Below are positions 8,194 to 15,462 of a stretch of 25,896 bases of DNA, piece by piece (position 1 is the first letter of the stretch; every line of letters starts with the position of its first letter). The notes below the pieces were generated by a model that was given only the letters and a program-made list of their open reading frames with translations, was not told the DNA's origin and did no database searches. Source of the DNA: Candidatus Zixiibacteriota bacterium (GTDB taxonomy: Bacteria; Zixibacteria; MSB-5A5; GN15; FEB-12); contig JAUVAR010000004.1 of assembly GCA_030591625.1 (NCBI GenBank), forward strand, positions 1 to 25,896, read 5' to 3'. The position numbers and the translations under genes were made by a program.

Positions 8194-9426
8194 TCAGAAA
8201 AGTTTCAGTGCTTGAACAGGTTGAAGATTTGCAGCCCTTCGTGCGGGGAAAATACCTGCGAAGAGACCAACGATAGCGAGCAGACCTACAACAATGAGTC
8301 CGCCTGTAACATCAACTTCCGGTACACCTATGAATTCTGTTAGTCCCATCATCGGAACTGCTTTTACTACTGCATAGGCAAATACAAAACCGAACAATCC
8401 ACCGACACCAGTAATTAGAAGTGTCTCAACAATAAACTGGGTTAGTATTACACTCTTGCGTGCACCAAGAGCCATCTTGATGCCAATCTCTTTGGTTCTT
8501 TCTTCGAGCACAACATTCATAATATTTGAAACGCCGATACCACCGGTGATGAGTGTTGCCACGCCGATGCCGACTAAGAATATTCGGAAGGCCATAAAGA
8601 AATTCTTAAGGAAGGCAAAACCTTCGGTTGTATCCCAAACCGACAACGCTTCTCTATCAGTTGGATCGAATTTATATTTGGTGCTAAGAATTTCTAAAAT
8701 TTCTGCCCTGGTCATATCCATCGATACTTTTGGATCACACTGTGCGACAAAATTGCCAACATACCTTCGGCTGAACATCGCATTAAAGGTTGAAGAAGGA
8801 ATGTATGATTTTCTTGAGTCGCGACCGTTATATGAAGAGTCCTGATTCTTCTCTTGCATAACCCCAATCACAGTGAACGGCATGCCGTTGACAAGCATCG
8901 TTTGACCGACTGCTTCATCCTCACCGAATAGATCTTCCTTGAGCAGATTACCAATGAAGATAACCCGTCTGCGTTCTCTTTCATCGGCTGCGTTTAGAAA
9001 TCTTGAACCTGGGGCAGGAATAACATTACGCATGGCACCAAACTCTGGCCAGACTCCATGAACACGACGGCTTGAAGAATTCTTACCAACTTTAAGCAAG
9101 GCACTACGTGAAAACTCGGGTGAAATACGCATAACCATTTCTGCTTTAGATTTCACAAGACGAATATCATCTTCGGTTGGACGAATCCGTCGTCCCGAAG
9201 GAAGACCCTTAAATTCTTTAGATGTAATGCCCGGCCAGAAAATTGCGATATTGTCGCCGATTCCTTTTTGGGATATCAATTGCTGTTCCATGATACCTTT
9301 ACCGAAAGCAAAAAGCAGAACAATAGAACAGGTACCCCAGAAGACTCCGAACATCGTCATTAGTGAACGAAGTTTCTGACGGCGCAGGTCGTTGAAGAAT
9401 TGTTTGAATGATACAATAATATTCAT
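8194..9426 (-). CDS. ABC transporter permease, FtsX/MacB type (copy 2)
   Basis: The protein has 410 residues with the same plan as its downstream neighbour: N-terminal helix, periplasmic domain from about 45 to 270, and three C-terminal helices. E-R-T-K-E-I-G-I-K-M-A-L-G-A-R marks the FtsX domain. Stretches such as G-R-R and A-I-F-W-P-G (versus G-I-L-W-P-G) show that it is a diverged paralogue rather than a recent copy. Two consecutive permeases suggest a heterodimeric transporter, since MacB-type pumps function with two permease chains (family knowledge; heterodimer is inference). It starts 23 nt after the adaptor gene's stop, so the two are co-transcribed. Confidence 0.88.
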   Translation of the reverse strand: MNIIVSFKQFFNDLRRQKLRSLMTMFGVFWGTCSIVLLFAFGKGIMEQQLISQKGIGDNIAIFWPGITSKEFKGLPSGRRIRPTEDDIRLVKSKAEMVMRISPEFSRSALLKVGKNSSSRRVHGVWPEFGAMRNVIPAPGSRFLNAADERERRRVIFIGNLLKEDLFGEDEAVGQTMLVNGMPFTVIGVMQEKNQDSSYNGRDSRKSYIPSSTFNAMFSRRYVGNFVAQCDPKVSMDMTRAEILEILSTKYKFDPTDREALSVWDTTEGFAFLKNFFMAFRIFLVGIGVATLITGGIGVSNIMNVVLEERTKEIGIKMALGARKSVILTQFIVETLLITGVGGLFGFVFAYAVVKAVPMMGLTEFIGVPEVDVTGGLIVVGLLAIVGLFAGIFPARRAANLQPVQALKLF

Positions 9427-9449
9427 CGAAGTTTACTCACGTGCCATGA

Positions 9450-10547
9450 TTAGTCGGCTGTGATCTCCCGCGGTGGACGTTCAACAATCAGGTCACCTAC
9501 TTTGAGGCCTTCGACGATTTCAATATTGATACCATCTGAGAGTCCCGTTACTACTTCGACAATCGAGACAACGCCAAGCGAATCCTGAATTTCTACAGTA
9601 GCTGTTGAATCTGTAATTTCGACCAATCGTTCAGGCGCTAATATGATATCCTCTTTTTTGGTGATAACGACATTGGCGTTGGCCGAATAGCCGGCTCTTA
9701 AGAACTGTTGTCCGGCGTCTGTGATTTCTACTTCGACTTCAAAGAGCGTAGCACCTTCTTCTTTGTGCGCTTTGGGAGATATCTTTCTTACGATACCATG
9801 AATAATTTCATTCGGAATTGCACCGATTTCGATCTCTGCAGGCATTCCTTCGGAAAGTTTACCGACATCGATTTCATCTACATTACCTTTGAAAACTAAA
9901 TCTTCCATATAAGCTAAGGTCATCAATTCGGTCCCGGCCTGGAAAGTAGTAAGCGGCACAACCGGATCACCTTCTTCGACATTCAATGAAAGGATAGTAC
10001 CTTTGATTGATGACTTTATGACATTATCAATGGAACGATCTGCAATAGTTGTATGTCCCGATTCAATCAGAGCTAATTTTTCACGGGCAATTTTTGCTCG
10101 GAGTTCTGATTCATCGAAGGCCGCTTGTTTTGATTCAAACTCAGAAATTGAAATCAGCTGCTTATTCAACAATGTTTGTGAACGGTCGTAATCTCGTTTC
10201 ACATTTGCGAAGGTAACCTCGGCCAGTTCAAGCTGACGTTTAGCATCGGCGAACTCAAGCGGGGTTGGGTCGGGTGCGATATCGAAAAGCGGGTCACCGA
10301 TTTCTACTTTGTCACCTATTTCAACATAGATACGACCAATCAGCCCACCGACTTTAGATTTGACTGAGATCTCTTTCTTTGGGTCGATGCGACCAACGGC
10401 CAGAGCCTGATCTATAATCGATCCTTTTTTAATCTCGACAGTTTTATAATCTTCATCTTTGTTCGCTGAACCGTTGCTGACCATGAAAAATATAACTGCA
10501 CCAATGATGCCAACAGTTATCACTCCCAGGGAAATTTTCTTAAACAT
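9450..10547 (-). CDS. HlyD/MacA-family periplasmic adaptor
   Basis: The 365-residue protein begins with a signal-anchor helix (residues 6-24). Next comes a biotinyl/lipoyl-like half motif near 55-95 (G-R-I-D-P, G-G-L-I-G-R-I-Y-V-E-I-G-D-K-V). A coiled-coil hairpin spans about 98-165 and is rich in Leu/Glu/Lys, followed by the second lipoyl half (G-T-I-L-S-L-N-V-E-E-G-D) and beta-barrel domains. This is the order seen in MacA and other membrane fusion proteins. An AGGA precedes the ATG. As first gene of the operon it should bridge the two permeases to an outer-membrane channel; no TolC-like gene lies in the window, so that partner must be elsewhere. The hairpin is of moderate length, as in MacA. 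Confidence 0.9.
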   Translation of the reverse strand: MFKKISLGVITVGIIGAVIFFMVSNGSANKDEDYKTVEIKKGSIIDQALAVGRIDPKKEISVKSKVGGLIGRIYVEIGDKVEIGDPLFDIAPDPTPLEFADAKRQLELAEVTFANVKRDYDRSQTLLNKQLISISEFESKQAAFDESELRAKIAREKLALIESGHTTIADRSIDNVIKSSIKGTILSLNVEEGDPVVPLTTFQAGTELMTLAYMEDLVFKGNVDEIDVGKLSEGMPAEIEIGAIPNEIIHGIVRKISPKAHKEEGATLFEVEVEITDAGQQFLRAGYSANANVVITKKEDIILAPERLVEITDSTATVEIQDSLGVVSIVEVVTGLSDGINIEIVEGLKVGDLIVERPPREITAD

Positions 10548-10758
10548 CTGATATTATCCTGTCCTTCAATTATTTATCTTCGTTTGTACGGGTACGGCAT
10601 TTGGGGCCTCAATGTTTCGGACTGATTACTATTAAAATAGTTATAAGCCACTCAAGCTGTCTATCTTAGTGGACAGTCTTACTTGTAGTAATGTTGCGAT
10701 TTAGAAAAATTGAATATTTATGATGGCGGGCTACAAAGCCAGCGATACTCTTAAGTCG
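10548..10758. other. Intergenic region upstream of the MacAB-like operon
   Basis: The 211 bp between the adaptor start and the polyferredoxin stop hold no reading frame with a plausible ribosome site. A GGCT/AGCC four-base hairpin occurs near 10726-10745 and a CTGTC/GACAG pair near 10656-10676, both weak. The adaptor operon may have its own promoter here, but I could not define one. Confidence 0.3.
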
Positions 10759-11856
10759 TTAGAAATCAATCGATTGTGGGGTAAGCCCAGCAGGCTCAGT
10801 CTTAAAATCCCATTTGTTTTCAAGCCTCAGAACTCCACGTGGACAAACATGAGCGCAGATTCCACAACCTACACAGGCGGCCCGTTTGAAGGATTGATTT
10901 GCTTGAGCGTAGGCACGGACATCGATTCCCATCTCACAGTATGTTGAACAGTTGCCGCACGAAATACACATATCATCTTTGACCGTAATTCTGAACCGTC
11001 CGAATTTTTGGAAGATACCAAGTATCGCCGCGAGCGGGCAAAAGAAGCGACACCAAACCCTGCTTCCCATCAAGGGATATAGACCAACACCCAACACACC
11101 CGAGAGCATTGCAGCAACGATGAATTGATACGCCCCCTGAACTTTGGAGGATACAAGATTAAGTGTGCTATGTTCTGTGCTCCATTCGCCGGAAACTGCA
11201 TGGGTGCCTAGCGACCAATTCACAAGCACCAATACCGTTGTTATGATAGCAAGAACAAGCACAGAATAGATCGACACCTTTTCAAATCGCCATGCTTTGC
11301 GTGATTTGTTAGAGAGATGTCGGAACGGTTCGCCGGCTGTTTCGGCCAATCCACCACATCCACACATCCATGAACAATACCATCGTTTGCCAAATAATAT
11401 TGTCATTATTGGTACACCAATTAAAGCTGACAGGAAGGCATAGACGATTAAGAGAACCGGGTATTCGAATATATTTTGCGGGTAGAAGTAATCCATCTTG
11501 AGAGGCCAGAAGATTGAGAAAACAAATCCTTTGGTATCGAATATCTCCATGACCATTGGAATCGAAAAAGCCATTACCGATTGAAAGAATATAAGTGAGT
11601 ATGTTCTTAACTGGTGATAGCGACTGTTGCCATGACGTTTGAGAAAATAAATTCCACCAACAATTATTGCGAGAGTGTAAAGCGTACCATACAGGTTCCA
11701 CCTGCTGCCAAGCCCTAATGCCGTTGCAAGGGGATCAAAAACCGAAGTAAAGTACATTAATATATAGAACGCAAAAAGCATGGCACTAATAAACCATGCA
11801 GTCATTCCACGTGACTGAGAACTATTTTGAAATGAACGAAGAAGTCCGGCCTGCAT
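10759..11856 (-). CDS. Membrane polyferredoxin, NapH/CcoG/NosR-like 4Fe-4S protein
   Basis: This 365-residue protein has several transmembrane helices, near 20-40, 55-72, 85-105, 132-155, 195-213 and 243-263. Two cysteine pairs lie at membrane edges, W-Y-C-S-W-M-C-G-C-G (C161, C165, C167) and W-C-R-F-F-C-P (C269, C273), typical of NapH, NosR and CcoG (RdxA). A C-terminal ferredoxin domain has two [4Fe-4S] motifs, C297-x2-C-x2-C-x3-C and C328-x2-C-x2-C-x3-C-P. It overlaps the preceding flavoprotein gene as TAATG, so the two are translationally coupled. A likely role is passing electrons from the flavoprotein across or along the membrane. In CcoG the role is Cu reduction and in NapH quinol oxidation; I cannot choose between them. 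Confidence 0.88.
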   Translation of the reverse strand: MQAGLLRSFQNSSQSRGMTAWFISAMLFAFYILMYFTSVFDPLATALGLGSRWNLYGTLYTLAIIVGGIYFLKRHGNSRYHQLRTYSLIFFQSVMAFSIPMVMEIFDTKGFVFSIFWPLKMDYFYPQNIFEYPVLLIVYAFLSALIGVPIMTILFGKRWYCSWMCGCGGLAETAGEPFRHLSNKSRKAWRFEKVSIYSVLVLAIITTVLVLVNWSLGTHAVSGEWSTEHSTLNLVSSKVQGAYQFIVAAMLSGVLGVGLYPLMGSRVWCRFFCPLAAILGIFQKFGRFRITVKDDMCISCGNCSTYCEMGIDVRAYAQANQSFKRAACVGCGICAHVCPRGVLRLENKWDFKTEPAGLTPQSIDF

Positions 11857-13121
11857 TATTTCACTCCCGAGAGTTCTTTTGGAATCTCAAAAGGAGGCAT
11901 AAACTCTTCGTCGTAATTTGCTTCGTTCAAATGCTCCAGCACCCAGTCGAGTTTGCGCTTTTCTTCTATCCATTTGACTAATACTCGATGATCCCAGCGC
12001 CTTCCAAGCATGTTGAATCCGGCGACAGTTTGGTCGGGCAGATAAACAATTCGAACGGTACGATCAGTTTTACCTTCTCGCATGTACCAGTTATGTTCAC
12101 CTTCGAGTCTGAAATTAACAAGACCGGCGGTTGTGTATTCTGTGTCGAATAGTTTTGCCGAGTTATAGAATGTACTGCGTCGGTATTCATGTTTGTCGCC
12201 TGCCATGTTCAGACCGGCTATTTCACCCTGGTCGCGTCCGGTGTACCATAGTTGTTCGGGACGACGAACGCCGTTGAACCAGACAACCTCGGTGCAATCC
12301 CCGGCTGCAAAGATATCTTTTATGTTAGTTTCAAGATAATCGTTAACAACAATTCCGCCACGCTCTCCATATTCGATGCCTGAATCTTTCAGGAACGCTG
12401 TCTGAGGTGTGACACCAATTGAGATGACAACGATGTCAGTATCAATTTTCTCTCCACCTGTAATTTCTACCCCGACTACTTTGCCATCCGCACCAAGGAT
12501 CTGTTTCATCTCGGTTGATAGCCGAACATCGCACCCGTGATGACGCATCTGTTCTACAATCATCAATCCTTCAGTTTTATCGAGCGCGACCGGCCAGAAG
12601 AAATCTTCGCGTATAAGAAACGTAACTTTTATCCCAGCCTTAAGTAGAATTTCGGCGACTTCGATTCCTATCAATCCCCCGCCAACAATAACTGCTCGCT
12701 TAGCTGACTCCGATTTTTCTTTGAGCCATTTCAAATCCTGCCAAGTGACAAAATTGCCTACTCCCTCAAATTCAACACCCGGCCATCCAAACATCAATGG
12801 TAGTGAACCGGACGCTATCAAAAGTCGATCATAATTAATTTCGTTACCAGATTCGAGAGAGAGTTTTTTTGCATCTGCATCAAGTCGCACAACTTTGTCT
12901 CGCATACGTTCAAACTTCATGCTGTCATAATGATCCCGTTCGTACGGTTCGATACATCGTTCGGATAGTTGTCCGCAAAAAGCATACATGAGAGCAGTCC
13001 GCGAGAAGAAATGATCATGTTCGTAGGAGATTATACTGATTTGTGCAGAACTGTCTCTGCCTCTCAACTTATTGGCGGCAGTTATTCCGGCTATACCATT
13101 TCCAATTATAACGTAGTGCAT
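11856..13121 (-). CDS. FAD-dependent NAD(P)-disulfide-type oxidoreductase
   Basis: The protein (421 residues) has the two-dinucleotide-fold plan of the rubredoxin reductase/nitrite reductase NirB/NADH oxidase group. The first FAD-binding G-x-G-x2-G is at residues 7-12. A second NAD(P)-binding G-G-G-L-I-G lies at 147-152 after a beta strand, and the FAD-contacting I-F-A-A-G-D is at 270-275. No redox-active C-x4-C is seen, so it is not a classic disulfide reductase. ATG at 13121 with AGG 9 nt upstream. It is encoded first, 1-nt overlapping the polyferredoxin gene, which argues that electrons from NAD(P)H flow through FAD to that iron-sulfur protein. The C-terminal 100 residues resemble the reductase interface domain. 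Physiological acceptor unknown. Confidence 0.85.
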   Translation of the reverse strand: MHYVIIGNGIAGITAANKLRGRDSSAQISIISYEHDHFFSRTALMYAFCGQLSERCIEPYERDHYDSMKFERMRDKVVRLDADAKKLSLESGNEINYDRLLIASGSLPLMFGWPGVEFEGVGNFVTWQDLKWLKEKSESAKRAVIVGGGLIGIEVAEILLKAGIKVTFLIREDFFWPVALDKTEGLMIVEQMRHHGCDVRLSTEMKQILGADGKVVGVEITGGEKIDTDIVVISIGVTPQTAFLKDSGIEYGERGGIVVNDYLETNIKDIFAAGDCTEVVWFNGVRRPEQLWYTGRDQGEIAGLNMAGDKHEYRRSTFYNSAKLFDTEYTTAGLVNFRLEGEHNWYMREGKTDRTVRIVYLPDQTVAGFNMLGRRWDHRVLVKWIEEKRKLDWVLEHLNEANYDEEFMPPFEIPKELSGVK

Positions 13122-13170
13122 ATTTGCAAACCTATGATTGATTAACAGGAATTATTCGTTCTGTGACTAT

Positions 13171-13183
13171 AACTGTAACAGTT
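13171..13183. promoter_or_regulatory. Inverted repeat AACTGT-A-ACAGTT, candidate operator
   Basis: A perfect 13-bp dyad lies about 50 bp before the flavoprotein start, where a regulator could act on its promoter. The half-site is not one I can match to a known factor. It could be chance in an AT-rich interval. Confidence 0.25.
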
Positions 13184-13212
13184 CTTCAAATGTTCACAAT
13201 AAAATTGTGCTC

Positions 13213-13257
13213 TCTATAAATAAATAAGACCCCGGACGTGAAAACACCGGAGTCTTA
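13213..13257 (-). terminator. Rho-independent terminator after the DUF3179 gene
   Basis: Just past the stop at 13263, the minus strand can form TAAGAC-x-CCGG (one mismatch, 11-nt loop) pairing with CCGG-x-GTCTTA, arms 13225-13235 and 13247-13257. It then runs into TTTATTTATA. The position and T-rich tail fit an intrinsic terminator for the leftward transcript and separate it from the flavoprotein operon. Confidence 0.8.
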
Positions 13258-13262
13258 CTATA

Positions 13263-14285
13263 CTATTGCAACAGATCTGAAGTCGGGAAAAACGAGGCCC
13301 ATGCAAACCAGAACGCAGTAATTAGCGGTACTGGCTTTAAAGCGGGTGAGTTGCCGTCTATAGATTTTCCTGTTCTGATATCCCAGGTTATCCCAGCTGT
13401 AGATATGTTTGTGCCTTCAACGGCAAAAGATTTTATCTGTTCATCGGATAGTTCTGCCAATTCATAAGCAAAGGCAGTTGCCGTTTCAGAATTGTAGAGG
13501 ATAACAACTTGGGGATCAGCTTTATCTAACAAGACGAACTTTTCATTCGACAGTTTTTCATACGTTACTGCAATATCATAGTTGTCAAGCCGAACGCCTA
13601 TCACTTTGGTTTTACCGGAGGTACGTTTGAAATTATCGATACGTCCAAAAATTCCAAGCTTGGTTGAGTCAGAAAAATATCCACTGTAGTGCGAGCCTTT
13701 GTCAAATTTTTCTGGTTTGCTTAGGAGCTTACCGTTTGGATATAATTTTTTAAATTCCGCAAACGTTGTAATCGTGGAAGGGTAAAGAGTAAGTTCAGTC
13801 CCTCTTTGAGGGCCTTGAATCGCTTTTCCCGAAATCTGTGACCATAACGTTTTGGTTTCCAAGTCCTGCATGACGAGTGCATCCTGCCAGAGGGAGCCGG
13901 AAGCCTGAAAGGTGTGACGTTTATTATTAATATTTGCGGCATACACGATGCCGGTGAAGCAAAGCGGTCACCATGTAACGGTGATTGCACCGCCATCTAT
14001 ATAATCGTTTACAATTTCGTGTCGATCAAGATGCCAGGTAGAATATCCTTTTGCTTCGTTAACCCGAACAACAACCATAAGAGGTTCATCGTCGTAGTAA
14101 AGTGAATCTGCTTCGGTTACTGTGATGAACTCTGGATCAAAGATAGCGGGAATCCCACCCGGTTCCATGAGGGTGTACATAGTGTGCCCGTCAATTTCGG
14201 TTTTCTTTGGTTCGGGTCTTTGACCAAATGAGGTAACGGCAAGCATCAAAACAAAAATCATTGATACAATCAAGATTTTCTTCAT
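13263..14285 (-). CDS. DUF3179 exported protein, probable selenoprotein (in-frame UGA at codon 106)
   Basis: Read through one TGA, the frame from ATG 14285 to 13263 encodes 340 residues. The ATG has AGGAGAG 6 nt upstream. Residues 1-21 are a signal peptide. DUF3179 marks are D-R-H-E-I-V-N-D near 87-94, then T-V-T-W-[TGA]-P-L-C-F-T-G, then L-W-S-Q-I-S-G-K-A-I and, near the end, F-W-F-A-W. Family members usually carry C-P-L-C, so the TGA (13968-13970) sits precisely at the first Cys, giving U106-P-L-C109, a typical redox UxxC. The frame and family similarity continue uninterrupted on both sides, and a SECIS-like hairpin follows. TGA is a normal stop elsewhere (for example putP). Selenocysteine is thus my preferred reading. 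A nonsense mutation or base error remains possible. Automatic annotation would split this gene or call the GTG at 13946 as a start. The enzymatic role of DUF3179 is unknown to me. Confidence 0.85.
13933..13963 (-). promoter_or_regulatory. Bacterial SECIS-like stem-loop after UGA-106
   Basis: Downstream of the TGA the mRNA can fold CGGCAU (13953-13948) against AUGCCG (13942-13937), with a 5-nt apical loop CGUGU whose second base is G. A lower helix UUUG/CAAA (13963-13960 with 13936-13933) is separated by a 6-nt left bulge. Twenty nt lie between the UGA and the loop. From family knowledge, bacterial SECIS elements need a G within the first two loop bases and about 16-37 nt spacing, and this one meets both. 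I folded it by eye, so no energy is given. Confidence 0.65.
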
Positions 14286-14339
14286 CTTTACTCTCCTATG
14301 TTTTCAACAAATTGATTTCAAAATCATATAGCAACTGAC

Positions 14340-15461
14340 TTATTTTATCAGCATAAAATCTATCGTCTTAATAGTGCGACCATTAATGATAAGTTCCAAC
14401 TGATGCTTGCCGGGATAATGCTGCCGGGTTGACATCTGCCTGAATGAATGCTTCGTGGAGAGGAAAAGATTACCTGATGCCGGAAGACTCTTTTCTGAGA
14501 ACTTGAACACTTTGCGTGATCTCTTCTTATCTTTCTTTGCATAGGTTACAGCATAATCAATTGAGAGTTTTTGTGGTTGACTGGCAGTTGAATTTATTTC
14601 AATTGATATGTTTGCCTCACCACCAAGCTTTACCCGTGTGGGGTTAAACTTAAACAACGTTAATTCAATTTGCAGATCTTTCGTAAATCCAAAAAGAGCG
14701 AGTGCCTCCGGACTGCCTTGCTTGAGAAGCGACCGACAGGCCCGCTTGACAATCCAGTCAGTTTCTGTGCACTTGGTTTTTTGCCAACGTTTGGCAACGG
14801 CTAATACTTTATCTGGATGTTCTTTTGAAATATCGTTCAAACAATTGGCAACTGCCTTGCGCACGTACAATGATTTGTCGGCCTTTAGTTTATCGAGGAG
14901 CTCAATGACAGGCGTTGGATTCTTTTTGAACTTATCAATATGTGCAACCCAGACACCACGAGGACGAACCGCTTCGGCGGCCAGTCTGCGTATATGTTCA
15001 TTAGGATCATCTGTCCATTGCATTAGGATGGGCATGATTTGGTTGGTATATTTTATCATGAACGGACGAATACCAAACTCAGATGTTCCATGACTGGTCA
15101 ATTCTTTGAGACCACGAATAGATTCATCAAAATCATCAAGGCCATACTTTTCGATAACAGTTGTTAAACACCAGTTTTCGAATTCCGGGAGCTTTGGCGC
15201 TATCTTGATAAGTATATTTATTGCACGACTATAATTGTCGGGAAGGAACTCCCACAGTCGATCCGCAATTTGTCCGATGCGTTCTTTGAGTTCGAGATCA
15301 TAGTAACCGTCACTCTCAACTTTTTCAACAAAGGCATCGGCCTTGAACGACTTAAAAGCTTTTGTTACTTCATCCGTAATACGAACGATTTGATTGTGCC
15401 CGAGTTGATCTTTCCACAGCTTCGGTCTCGGGGCGTCATGTTCTTTTTTTATTGGACACAT
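14340..15461 (-). CDS. AlkC/AlkD-superfamily HEAT-repeat protein with C-terminal Ig-like region, probable DNA alkylation repair
   Basis: The 373-residue protein is dominated to about residue 260 by helical HEAT-like repeats with a basic face. The block H-I-R-R-L-A-A-E-A-V-R-P-R-G-V-W at 156-171 is typical of AlkC-type 3-methyladenine DNA glycosylases. From about 265 to the end it turns into beta-rich sequence (V-K-L-G-G-E-A-N-I-S-I-E-I and following), consistent with the Ig-like domain that distinguishes AlkC from AlkD (family knowledge). Length matches AlkC. It starts 1 nt after the pepF stop (TAG-A-ATG), so it is co-transcribed with a peptidase, an odd pairing. Catalytic residues cannot be confirmed by eye. 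It could also be a structural HEAT protein. Confidence 0.75.
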   Translation of the reverse strand: MCPIKKEHDAPRPKLWKDQLGHNQIVRITDEVTKAFKSFKADAFVEKVESDGYYDLELKERIGQIADRLWEFLPDNYSRAINILIKIAPKLPEFENWCLTTVIEKYGLDDFDESIRGLKELTSHGTSEFGIRPFMIKYTNQIMPILMQWTDDPNEHIRRLAAEAVRPRGVWVAHIDKFKKNPTPVIELLDKLKADKSLYVRKAVANCLNDISKEHPDKVLAVAKRWQKTKCTETDWIVKRACRSLLKQGSPEALALFGFTKDLQIELTLFKFNPTRVKLGGEANISIEINSTASQPQKLSIDYAVTYAKKDKKRSRKVFKFSEKSLPASGNLFLSTKHSFRQMSTRQHYPGKHQLELIINGRTIKTIDFMLIK

Positions 15462-15462
15462 T

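Noticed and set aside
10726..10745. Hairpin after the polyferredoxin gene as terminator
   Set aside because: The stem is only about four base pairs and no T run follows on the minus strand.
13162..13198. TGTGA and TCACA half-sites as a CRP/FNR box
   Set aside because: They are 27 nt apart instead of the usual 6, so they do not form one site.
13968..13970. General reassignment of TGA to Trp or Gly
   Set aside because: TGA terminates several intact genes here, including putP and those with ATGA or GTGA overlaps, and the family needs Cys at the site, not Trp.
13263..14285. DUF3179 gene as an ordinary pseudogene
   Set aside because: Only one stop interrupts it, no frameshift exists, conserved blocks are intact on both sides, the stop replaces a redox Cys, and a SECIS-like hairpin follows. 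Not fully excluded.
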